Source: Trichomonas tenax
Lineage: Eukaryota > Parabasalia > Trichomonadida > Trichomonadidae
Assembly: GCA_023091735.1 (NCBI GenBank)
Contig: JALKBU010000467.1
Span: forward strand, 1-38,451
Reading direction: 5' to 3'
Length of the DNA stretch: 38,451 nucleotides
Positions 30,643 through 38,451 of the stretch are shown here, one piece after another (positions within the stretch are counted from its first letter, which is position 1; every line of letters begins with the position of its first letter). Under the pieces are notes generated by a model. It ran no database searches, had not been told where the DNA came from, and saw nothing but the letters and a program-made list of their open reading frames with translations. The translations under genes were made by a program, and so were the position numbers.

Positions 30643-33168
30643 CTGACCCATTCTGACAAGGTCTAAAGTAGGAGGATGCCGATGATTATTTTTAAACTTA
30701 AGTTCATTGTAACTTGCTGCACTATCATTTTCTGCGGTAGTTCACCTAACATAAAATGATGGGCAGTAACTTGGCAGTCAGCCTGCATACACTGCATGCA
30801 ACAGTTTCACACATCACATTCCACGAATAAGATATCTTCGAAAAAAAAGTAGTTTGAGCACAAAATTCAATCTAAACCATAATGCACGCATTATCGAATA
30901 CCAAATGCACAAGTAAATACGAAACAATGTTTGAATAATAATATTTCGAAATTTCGAAAACCTGCATTTACACAGTATGAGTACAATGTTATTCATTACT
31001 GGCTTGTGTTTAGCCAGGGTGAGACATTTGTTCAATATTATACTCGATATTTAATATCAAAAATTGATAAACGTTCACTCTTTTTGGCCCTAAAGTTCAG
31101 TTCTCTATCTTATGCGGCATGCATGTGTATGCCATCGAAAAATAATATGCTTTTCCAGTTATTTCTCATATTTAATATGCTGCGAGATCTGAAGTTTGTC
31201 TATAAGCAATTTTAATCATTTTACATGCAATTCTTAGTTTTGCCTTACCTTGCTTTTGTTTCTTCTGTATAAATAAAGCATTATTATCGATAATTTTTTA
31301 TATCAAATATTTTCAATATTCACATATACAATTGTAAATGCTATTGGTATACATGAGTGATTACTTCTGTCAATCTGTGGTGTATACAAGTCATAAAACT
31401 ATAGAAAATTATAAATGAATGAGTAAAACTTAATATATTCTTATTTTATTGGTATGCATGCGTTATAATATGCTTATATGCGTTGTACAGCATGCAATTA
31501 ATTGAGTCTAATATGTATATAAATATAAAATTTGCATTATTCAAGAATGTATGTGAATAGTTTCATAAATCAATCATGCATAAATTTATTATGAAATGTG
31601 TAATGTGTTTTGTGATAATATTGAACTTTATGAGAAAAAGAGTTTTCAATTGCGCTGAATGTTTGATAACAAATGTGCGCATAGTAGGTATTATGGTTTA
31701 GTGATTGCATATATTAGTGTAATACTATAATATATTGTTTATTAGAAATGTATTAATGAAAATTGAAATCAACTCTTTTCAAATTCAATATTCTCGTTTA
31801 TTTGATAATGTGACTGGTGTTAGAATATGATTTTATGTAGGTTTTGTGATTGTAATGAGTCTTTTTTCAAAAATTAGTGGAATCAAAATGTGGTTAATGA
31901 TTTTTATGTGTGATATTGTGTATGTTTCGCTTCATAACTATTTCTCATGATATTTCAATGACTGTGTATGAATTTTGAGCCTAAATACTCTTTCTATCAC
32001 TGTTAAATGTCCATTCTTTGTGATTGAAAAGTGACGGTGATGCGCATGCTAATCCTGATATTTTCGCCGATTAATTGGGATTTGACTAATACTTATATGA
32101 CATAATATATTATCAAACATGTTTTCCACACTATATTATATGCTAAATGAATAGAATACTATTTATTGATTCTGTACAACGTCAAAAACATGTCCTTAAG
32201 CAAACAAAAGAAATATAGACATTCTATGTGTTTAAGATGTTATACTGTTTCCACCGAGCATTCAAATAATAGGCAATGCAATTTTGTGTATTTATATTGA
32301 TATATAATACCCGAAGCAAGCAAAACTCAATAAATCTTGATTATGTTTGGTATAGATTATTTACTACTCATATATATTCTTTCTGTGCAGAGCAATCCAT
32401 CAGAAACGGTGTAAATAACAAAACTTCTTATGATAAATATTTTTGACAGTGTAAAGTAATTTTGTCAAAATGTCAAAAATGCAAAATTGTGTTTTCAGTA
32501 TATGTTCATATTTTAATAGATGTTTACGATTCAACTAACGAAGAATTAGTCATTTTTATTAAGTTTTTAAAAATGATTATTTCCATATTAATGTTATAAA
32601 TCATATTGTGTAGTGCGTTATTCATGCAAGAACGCTTTATATTGTCTTTTTACTATTAAAAATGTAAAAATTCTATTCAATATTATCAAACTTATTTAAA
32701 AAGACTATAAACAATTGTCTTCCATTCCATATTATTCTTCTATGTATGTAAAAGGATAAAATGGATTGAAACATAGATGTTTCTGTCAAAATAAGGCGAA
32801 ATCACGTGATTCGATCATTTTTCAGAGAATTTAAAGCTTGCAGTATCTCTGTTGATTATTTATTCATATTTTAATCAATAAAATGCTGCAAAGTAGCTTA
32901 GAAAGCATATAATATAATCCAAAGTAACAAATATCATTGAAAATGACGGACTTCTTGGCCACATCATCTAGAACATTAATGTGTTCCATAAAATGGCCAA
33001 AAAGCGCGTCATTTTCAATGGTGTTCGATCTTGAAATAAACAACAACACTATATTTCCTTTGATATGGTCAGCATCGAATATTTGTATACTGTTGATGTA
33101 ATTTTCGTGTTTATTAGTGCCTGAAGTCGATAATTTATCCAAAAATATAAATACCATCAAAAATGCTT

Positions 33169-33205
33169 AACGATCATTTTCAATTCAATATCGATGAAAA
33201 ATAAC
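33169..33205 (-). repeat. 37-nt inverted repeat, right copy
   Basis: Reverse complement of the left copy with one difference (A to T). It lies just upstream of a weak minus-strand frame (32864-33160). Confidence 0.75.
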
Positions 33206-33395
33206 ACGTTCTGGTAAGGTCTAAAAATGCCCGAATTTGCACTTTTTTCCCAGATCTATGACATTAATTTGTAATTTCATTCATTTATTCTATGGTGATG
33301 TCTTTGGCCTTGATATGAATCAAATATATGAATTAAAGATCATCATTTATAGTGGAGAAAAAAAATCGTGAATTAAGATACAGTACATGAACATT

Positions 33396-34766
33396 TTATT
33401 GAGGAAATATAATTAACTCGACAGTATTATAAAGTATGTTTGCTCTTCTGTTTAAATCTTCATTTTCGGAATCAAGGAGATCAGAAACAAATTCATGAAA
33501 ATCATCAGTTAAAATTTCAGCTTTAAGGGGCTCGTATTCAGGTATATCAGGCATTCTTGTTACTATTTCGATTGCAAACATTACAATTTGATATGAAGAT
33601 TCTTCATCTGTTGAATCAGCAATGCTTATAGTGTTCAATAAGACGTTTGGATCAACTGTAGAAATGAAAAGATCTTGTGGGGATTTTTGAATGAATATTC
33701 TCAACATTTCTATGATTTTAGTCTTTGTATCAAACTGGCAATATTCAAAAAGAGCAATTTTGATGTTTGCAATGACCTGCGCTACTTGAAGAAGATGAAT
33801 GTTATTGACATCTTCCATCAAAAACTGAGAAATAAATTTGGCTGATTTCTTGATGAAATTTTGAGGCGGAAGATCTTCAAGATCAGTTAAATAACTTGCT
33901 ATCATAGCAAGAATATTGTTGTATACAATGTTATCATGTGCATTTTGATTAGCTGCAACTAATCGCAGTAATTTCAGTGAAGTTGTGCTGAGTTGAGCAT
34001 CTTTAGATTCCAAAGCATGAGCAAGAGTTTGTATTATTTCTTCATTAGAAAAAATCACGTTCGCTTCATCAGAATACTTTGCAAGATACTTCATTGAATC
34101 CATTATACTTAATTTAACGTCGCCATCATCATATGCATACAAAGCTGTTAAAGGAGAAATGAATTTCGTATAAAACTGAGGTGGATATTTTCCTTTTTGA
34201 AGTGTGTTATAAATAAATGAAGCAAACACGGGAATGTAGTCCGCTTTCTTCAAAAACATCGATAGGTTATCATATATTCCGTTTGCTATTGCTAATTCTC
34301 TAAAAATTATGCGTTTTTTAACTAATTGATTCAAAATCTGAAAACAAACATCAATCACTTCATCATTGTTTATATTTTCAATAATATTCTTCATGGCTTG
34401 AAAGAAACAATCGTTTTTGCATTCTTCAGTAACTTTATAGATTGATAATGTGATATTTAAAAATTGCAGCGGTACATATGATATCTGTATGTTTTCCAGT
34501 AGGGACATTACTTTGTTTATGTGTGTTTGATGAAGAAAATTTTTGAATTCTTTTTTAATCATTGAAAACGGCAATAATTCTTCAATGGCGCCTACAGAAG
34601 TCTCATTTATGTTGGACAGCATCATTGAAAGCTGACTTTGAATTAAAATAATTTCTTGTTTAGTTAAATGTTGCGTTTCTATTTCGTTTAGCTGAATATT
34701 TGGTGCTGGAACTGGTTTTTCTCTCCATTTATTACCGGAAAGATTGGTTTCTTTAAACTCTTCCAT
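33396..34766 (-). CDS. ARM/HEAT-like alpha-solenoid protein
   Basis: The 456-aa product is nearly all alpha-helix, in a run of paired helices about 40 residues apart (for example VIDVCFQILNQLVKKRIIF, LSIMDSMKYLAKYSDEANVI, LSTTSLKLLRLVAANQNAHD), typical of armadillo or HEAT solenoids. It opens with a polar segment (MEEFKETNLSGNKWREKP) recalling armadillo-protein N-termini, but it lacks a clear importin-beta-binding basic cluster, so I do not call it importin-alpha. An upstream in-frame ATG at 34829 would add 21 residues, but the ATG at 34766 directly follows an initiator TCATT, so transcripts should start downstream of 34829. Function unknown; a scaffold or transport adaptor is likely for the fold. 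Confidence 0.8.
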   Translation of the reverse strand: MEEFKETNLSGNKWREKPVPAPNIQLNEIETQHLTKQEIILIQSQLSMMLSNINETSVGAIEELLPFSMIKKEFKNFLHQTHINKVMSLLENIQISYVPLQFLNITLSIYKVTEECKNDCFFQAMKNIIENINNDEVIDVCFQILNQLVKKRIIFRELAIANGIYDNLSMFLKKADYIPVFASFIYNTLQKGKYPPQFYTKFISPLTALYAYDDGDVKLSIMDSMKYLAKYSDEANVIFSNEEIIQTLAHALESKDAQLSTTSLKLLRLVAANQNAHDNIVYNNILAMIASYLTDLEDLPPQNFIKKSAKFISQFLMEDVNNIHLLQVAQVIANIKIALFEYCQFDTKTKIIEMLRIFIQKSPQDLFISTVDPNVLLNTISIADSTDEESSYQIVMFAIEIVTRMPDIPEYEPLKAEILTDDFHEFVSDLLDSENEDLNRRANILYNTVELIIFPQ

Positions 34767-34771
34767 AATGA
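34767..34771 (-). promoter_or_regulatory. Initiator (Inr) TCATT deciding the ARM-protein start
   Basis: On the minus strand TCATT abuts ATG 34766. Transcription from its A leaves a leader of about two bases and excludes the longer upstream frame. Confidence 0.6.
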
Positions 34772-35153
34772 ATTTATCGAACCAATAAAAAATGATTAAA
34801 TTTCCTATCATCACTTCACTTATATTCATATTTTTACCTATGTATTGAATTTCTAAGCTTAAAACAGATCTTGACTAAAAATTATGGAAAATATTTTAGA
34901 TTTCTAAAAATATTGTGTTTAAGCCTTTCTTTTCAATTTTCAAACAATTTTCAATGCGTAGCCTCTAAATATATATGATACATCAGAATTTGTTCATTTT
35001 ACTATTATGAATCTGAATTCAGGCTAAATATCGATTACATTTACAAAGAATCCAATGAATTATGCGCCAAAGCTTGTTGGAGTTAGTTCTGAGTACAAAG
35101 AGATGATGTTAATTAGGACAAAGGTGAAAAAGGAATATTTATTTTGATAGTTT
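34772..35153. other. Intergenic
   Basis: AT-rich spacer upstream of the ARM-protein gene and downstream of the decayed membrane-protein gene. Nothing recognised. Confidence 0.55.
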
Positions 35154-35542
35154 TTAGATTGGTTCGAATTCTCTGGCAAATGGATCTGCCTGTGCATCTT
35201 GGCTGAAGATTGGGCTATCGTTGGTGACTATTGGATTGTCGCCACTCATTTGGGCATTCTGAACATCCTATAGGTTGAACGGAGGTGGATTTGGCTTTCT
35301 GGGAAGAGAAATGATGCCACCAATGACTGCAACAGCGGCAACACCCATGTATTGCCAGTAGCAATGCAGTTCATGAAGTCGACTCTTTTAAGCGTGATTG
35401 CTGCCTGGAAGTGCTGTCTATCTCTATCACTTAAACTGCTCTTCGTTCCAACCAATATCTTCACGGCTTGCGGAACCTTGTTCTGTATCATCGGTCTCTC
35501 TTCGTTCTTGAAGATAGACTGTAAACACAGAGAGAACAACAT
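35154..35542 (-). pseudogene. Decayed gene for a single-pass membrane protein (frameshift plus nonsense)
   Basis: A GC-richer minus-strand stretch carries protein-like sequence across two frames. From ATG 35542 the first frame gives a hydrophilic helical region (NKVPQAVKILVGTKSSLSDR). At an A4 run (35386-35389) the coding character moves to the next frame, which gives HELHCYWQYMGV, then a membrane helix (VAAVAVIGGIIS) and a Pro-rich turn PRKPNPPPF. An in-frame TAG at 35268-35270 follows, yet the same frame stays open and protein-like for about 37 more codons (NPIVTNDSPIFSQDAQADPF) to a TAA at 35154-35156. One lost A plus one nonsense change would explain it. The parent would be about 130 aa with one membrane span and an acidic tail. 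Family not recognised. The TAG could instead be the true end of a shorter protein. Confidence 0.55.
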
Positions 35543-36101
35543 TTAATTAATGGTTTGTCACCTTTTCATCCACACATTAAAATTAAAAATAATTTTCAGA
35601 AAAATTGAATCGTTTTCATTCCATAAATATACCCAGTTTAGGCCATAAATCAAAAATATCGATAATTGAAAATCAAAATAACAGAAAAAACAAATCAAAT
35701 CTATTATCAACGCAAAACAAGAATCACAATAAAATGGTTTCTACACGAATCTGGCACGTTGATAAATATTGCTTGGAAATGGATAAATTAAAGAATTAAC
35801 TGATATTTTTGGATTAATTGAATTAATTTTTGTGTGGAAGCAAACAAAAGTGAATTAATTTTCTAAGATCTAATAAGATTACATACAGTTTTTATTGAAG
35901 AACAGACAAATATCTAATATAAATTAGGGATCAATAATATAAGAGACTCGGTGATCCATAAAGGCCGAATCAGAATTTCCACCAAATACTCCAGCTGAAC
36001 ATAGCAATTAAAAAGACTATTGAGAATTTTGAAAATCAATATTAGACATAAAACTAACCATGTATACGATAAAATTATTTGTGTAAAGCTTTGCTTCTGT
36101 A
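35543..36101. other. Intergenic
   Basis: AT-rich. A 64-codon frame starting near 35605 has no ATG at that point and an Asn/Lys-rich composition expected by chance. Nothing supported. Confidence 0.55.
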
Positions 36102-36494
36102 TCAATTTGATGCGTTATTTTGTTCCTGTGGAGAATTGAATAAAGTGATTGGTTTTATATAAAAATGTCCATCGAATGATGCGCCAGGGAATAGAGGCAT
36201 TACTGGCTTGCAAATAAATAGTAGATATCGGTCTTTTTGTTTAAAACTTCTAAGAATATAATGGCCATCAGCGATTAAAAACGCATCCATATCTGCTTCA
36301 AGCATAGGCTGTGCGAGATGGAGAACAATTTTGCTTCCTGATAAGTATTTGATCGGTGTCATCGATTTAAATGGAAGAGATTTATCAGATGGAATGAAAC
36401 CCATCAAATCAAAGTCGTGTGTAGATCCAGAAATATAAAACATGCCATTGTTATTCGCGAATCTTATGTAATGGCTATCTTTATTCTGATCCAT
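36102..36494 (-). CDS. Unknown small protein (130 aa), beta-rich
   Basis: A complete minus-strand frame of 130 codons starts at the first ATG and ends ...PQEQNNASN. The sequence has mixed, protein-like composition with alternating hydrophobic residues suggesting beta-strands (GMFYISGSTHDFDLMGF, KIVLHLAQPMLEADMDAFLI, RYLLFICKPVMPLF). No signal peptide, membrane segment, zinc motif or known active site is seen, and I do not recognise the family. There is no initiator directly before the ATG, only an A-rich leader. It could be a fragment of a longer ancestral gene, but both ends look natural. Confidence 0.6.
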   Translation of the reverse strand: MDQNKDSHYIRFANNNGMFYISGSTHDFDLMGFIPSDKSLPFKSMTPIKYLSGSKIVLHLAQPMLEADMDAFLIADGHYILRSFKQKDRYLLFICKPVMPLFPGASFDGHFYIKPITLFNSPQEQNNASN

Positions 36495-36838
36495 TTTTTT
36501 TGGATATTATTTACATGGCAAATTATTAAATTATATGACAATTTGATTTTTACACGTCAAAATGATATCATCATTTTATGCAAAATAATGAATTAACTCC
36601 TGTAAAAGCATAGTGATTGCAGACTACTACAGAGGGAGCATTTTCTAACCAATTGCGGAAGAACCGATTCATTCCGATTATAATTATAATTGTCGATATT
36701 TATTTTAAGTCCACTGTTTTGACATCAATCGATATTTCGTGCATACAGTATATATTGACAATTGAAACAGACGCAGCACAGAAAATAATTCCGATATACG
36801 CTACTAATAGTTCGCCTTCTTGTCTAGAAGTATTAGTT
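36495..36838. other. Intergenic or degraded sequence
   Basis: A plus-strand frame runs 36617-36901 without a clear ATG, and minus-strand frames overlap it; both have some protein-like stretches. I cannot decide on a gene. It adjoins the repeat patch. Confidence 0.35.
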
Positions 36839-36916
36839 CTAGAAAAAATCGCAACTTTCAACGAGGTTATTTTTGATGCCATTAAAAAGATTCTTATTTG
36901 ATATAATTTTTTCATT

Positions 36917-36967
36917 AGAGTGCTGGACAAATTCAACTAACGTGTTTTGTAAAGTGTCGGATTTGGC
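36917..36967 (-). repeat. 51-nt inverted repeat, left copy
   Basis: Its reverse complement matches 37631-37681 at 48 of 51 bases. The changes alter E to G in the predicted peptide but keep the frame. Confidence 0.75.
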
Positions 36968-36976
36968 ATGTAATTG

Positions 36977-36996
36977 TTGTAAAGTGTCAGATTTGT
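36977..36996 (-). repeat. Tandem 20-nt sub-copy of the 51-nt repeat
   Basis: Reverse complement ACAAATCTGACACTTTACAA equals the first 20 bases of 37632-37651 and lies 30 nt from the start of the left copy, making a one-and-a-bit tandem unit. Confidence 0.65.
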
Positions 36997-37333
36997 TAGA
37001 ACTCGAGAGCCAGTTTGCATTTAACAAAAATGAAAAAAAGGAAAAAATTAATAAATTTTTAAAAATATGGGCGAATTGAAATATTAGAGAGGTTATAAAT
37101 TTGGAAAGAGATTACTTATTGCTAGTATAAATGTAATTATCATTCAAAATTTAAATAACTTACTGTTTATAAAAAAATTTAAAATCGAAAAGTGAAAATA
37201 AAAATAAATTAGGGATTCTAATAATGTGAAATAAAGAAGTTATGTTTAAAATAATCAGAGACAAAATAAGATGGTGGAATAAAATTAAAAGAAAGATTTT
37301 TTCGATAGGGGAGACTCAGGCTTGGCGCCTAAA

Positions 37334-37374
37334 GAGTAGTGTCGTGCAGACCTCAGTGGCACCGCCAGTGTCGA
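37334..37374 (+). repeat. 41-nt direct repeat, copy A (period 111)
   Basis: Begins GAGTAGTGTCGTGCAGACCT. It differs from copy B (37445-37485) at one base. CAGGCTTGGC also occurs twice nearby (37317-37326, 37377-37386). Confidence 0.8.
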
Positions 37375-37412
37375 CGCAGGCTTGGCTTGCGGGTCGTTGA
37401 TCAATCACAACA

Positions 37413-37432
37413 TCGAAGACTGCGAATCATGC
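37413..37432 (+). repeat. 20-nt direct repeat, copy A
   Basis: TCGAAGACTGCGAATCATGC, identical to 37482-37501 (period 69), nested between the two 41-nt copies. Read in frame, it encodes EDCESC. Confidence 0.8.
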
Positions 37433-37444
37433 TTAGAGCTTGAA

Positions 37445-37485
37445 GAGTAGTGTCGTGCAGACCTCAGTGGCACAGCCAGTGTCGA
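37445..37485 (+). repeat. 41-nt direct repeat, copy B
   Basis: One mismatch to copy A, 111 bp (37 codons) downstream, so the reading frame is kept between copies. Confidence 0.8.
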
Positions 37486-37501
37486 AGACTGCGAATCATG
37501 C
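37482..37501 (+). repeat. 20-nt direct repeat, copy B
   Basis: Identical to 37413-37432. It overlaps the end of the second 41-nt copy. Confidence 0.8.
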
Positions 37502-37531
37502 ACTGGGACACCAAGTATAACATCTAAGTAT

Positions 37532-37556
37532 CGTGAAGGCCGCACATGCCTTCACG
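37532..37556. repeat. Perfect 9-bp hairpin, 7-nt loop
   Basis: CGTGAAGGC-CGCACAT-GCCTTCACG. It is the strongest stem-loop noticed in the window and GC-rich. It lies inside the Cys-rich remnant, so it may be incidental to coding or a structural element of a mobile sequence. Confidence 0.6.
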
Positions 37557-37630
37557 CACTTTCGAGGCTCTGTCTAGATGACCCATTACAAAATGACACT
37601 TTTTGTAAGCCGTGCACCAACTCTATTTCT

Positions 37631-37681
37631 GACAAATCTGACACTTTACAAAACACGTTAGTTGGATTTGTCCAGCACTCT
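37631..37681 (+). repeat. 51-nt inverted repeat, right copy
   Basis: Partner of 36917-36967, 663 bp apart. The intervening DNA includes the GC-rich direct repeats. Confidence 0.75.
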
Positions 37682-37840
37682 TTTTCATTATTTTATCGTT
37701 TCATATTGGCTTGCAGCTCTCGGTATATTTTCCAAGTAGTATATTTTAAACATATTTTATTCTTGGTCACATATATTGATGAAATTTGTTGTTTTCATAT
37801 TATCCTTAGACTAAAATTTTCCTGTACTAATATTGTATAA

Positions 37841-38451
37841 TATCCAAATTGGGATAATATTTAAATATTTTCGAAAAATATTCAAATTATGCTGAGTGCC
37901 CAGCAATTTGGGAAATAGCATTGTATATCATATAAAATTTTTAATGATGATAAGCTCTAGTTGTACAATAATTAATTTCACTAGAAATATTATTCAAATT
38001 AAGCAGTATTTCTTTTGCCAACAATCATAACTCATATTGTTTTGATTATTCCTAAGAATATTGGATGCTAATTACAAGATTTTGTCATTAATATTGATCC
38101 ATGATTTTCTACTAATTCGATGTTTAGTATATACTTAGTGACTCCCACAATAATATCATTAAAAATCGATAATTTCCATGTTCTTTGCTGAAATCTCTTG
38201 AATCTTCAAGAAGTTATATTGCAAAAAGTGAAATAATATTAATGCTCTAATTAATTATGCAAAAAAATAATGAGTCTATGACAAAAGTGAACACCAAAAA
38301 GTGACAGGGGAACCTTAAAGTCATTTTTCATGAATAAACTGTCACTTTTTGCGCGGGCAAATTGTCACCTTTATAAAAAGTGTCATAAATATCTTTGTTG
38401 TCTAACCAATACATCCAGGTTAGTGTTGTTGACGAGCCACAACTCTATCAT
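37841..38451. other. AT-rich end of window with AAAAGTGACA inverted repeat
   Basis: No gene. CAAAAAGTGACAG (38295-38307) and CTGTCACTTTTTG (38339-38351) form a perfect 13-bp inverted repeat. Looser relatives are CAAAAGTGAACA near 38282, and TGTCACC and AAAAAGTGTCA at about 38374-38394. Confidence 0.6.

Larger units (their letters stand above)
30320..33395. other. 3-kb gene-poor region bounded by a 37-nt inverted repeat pair
   Basis: 30.5-30.8 kb is less AT-rich than the rest and may be a remnant. 31.2-32.85 kb is extremely AT-rich with no coding signal. A 98-codon minus-strand frame at 32864-33160, just inside the second repeat copy, opens MMVFIFLDKLSTSGTNKHEN and has weak protein character (KKSVIFNDICYFGLYYM); it may be a fragment of a trichomonad ankyrin-family gene, but I cannot support it as a gene. 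Confidence 0.5.
36839..37027 (-). pseudogene. Gene fragment with a 10-residue tandem repeat (KSDTLQ)
   Basis: A 62-codon minus-strand frame contains KSDTLQQLHA followed by KSDTLQNTLV, a 30-nt tandem duplication, then EFVQHSNEKI. The second unit and the following residues recur on the other strand at 37631-37681 (KSDTLQNTLVGFVQHS). It is probably a fragment of a repeated gene; the complete product is not in the window. Confidence 0.4.
37310..37840 (+). pseudogene. Remnant of a cysteine-rich coding sequence with internal duplication
   Basis: One plus-strand frame is free of stops from 37340 to the TAA at 37838-37840 except for a TAG at 37448-37450; another TAG lies at 37337-37339. From 37451 it gives 129 codons without an initiating ATG. 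The product has paired cysteines (EDCESC twice, TFCKPC) and then KSDTLQNTLVGFVQHSF. GC content (about half) far exceeds the neighbourhood. The cysteine pairs suggest a secreted or surface domain, but no family is recognised. Both TAGs sit at the same point of a 111-bp duplication, so the nonsense change, if real, preceded the duplication. Another frame could be the original one for the 5' part. Confidence 0.35.

Noticed and set aside
30814..31215. Overlapping 73- and 94-codon frames on opposite strands
   Set aside because: Neither has protein-like composition, an initiator or a relative. Length is within chance for this base composition.
24347..34973. TAGCCTCTAAATAT shared between about 24347 and 34960
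   Set aside because: A 14-mer with no extended similarity; likely chance.
35500..35530. Possible 3' splice site TGTTTACAG in the decayed membrane-protein gene
   Set aside because: It does not contain the conserved trichomonad branch and 3' motif, and no matching 5' site with GTAYGT was seen upstream.

Overview
The window looks like nuclear DNA of a parabasalid protist of the Trichomonas/Tritrichomonas type. It is AT-rich, its genes are intronless single open frames separated by 0.3-3.4 kb of very AT-rich DNA, and several genes carry the trichomonad initiator TCA-Py-(T/A) only 2-25 nt before the ATG. The gene mix also fits: a BspA-like leucine-rich repeat surface protein, Rab GTPases, ankyrin proteins, a tetraspanin and a TM9 protein. 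The species is inferred, not proven. No bacterial operon, rRNA, tRNA or CRISPR array was seen.

Layout. 1-1517 (-): 3' part of a BspA-like gene, frameshifted. 2238-2636 (+): small unknown protein. 3038-4399 (+): TM9/EMP70 protein with a damaged 5' end. 4451-5038 (-): Rab5-like GTPase. 5390-5628 (-): helical-repeat gene remnant. 7212-9752 (+): WDR3/Utp12. 10249-10866 (+): tetraspanin. 11855-14131 (+): AP-1 gamma-adaptin. 14666-15475 (-): protein kinase without its N-lobe. 15506-16050 (+): frameshifted unknown gene. 17143-18243 (+): ankyrin plus B-box-like zinc finger. 19111-19674 (+): Rab with Met in place of the catalytic Gln. 19996-22671 (-): EF-hand/WD40 protein of WDR49/CFAP337 type. 26095-27726 (+): BTB-like, coiled coil, ankyrin. 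29054-30319 (+): MFS sugar porter. 33396-34766 (-): ARM/HEAT-like solenoid. 35154-35542 (-): decayed membrane-protein gene. 36102-36494 (-): small unknown protein. 36.8-37.85 kb: a patch of inverted and direct repeats carrying fragments of a Cys-rich coding sequence. 37.85-38.45 kb: AT-rich, with an AAAAGTGACA inverted repeat.

The genes do not form one pathway. Many serve the endomembrane system (two Rabs, AP-1 gamma, TM9, tetraspanin); the others serve ribosome biogenesis, sugar uptake, probably the flagellar axoneme, and surface or ankyrin families that are expanded in trichomonads. The most unusual material is non-genic or decayed: a 37-nt inverted repeat pair across a 3-kb gene desert, a dispersed 29-nt repeat that can be read as a conserved peptide, the repeat patch at 36.8-37.85 kb, and a series of single-base frameshifts that is either recent decay or base-call error.
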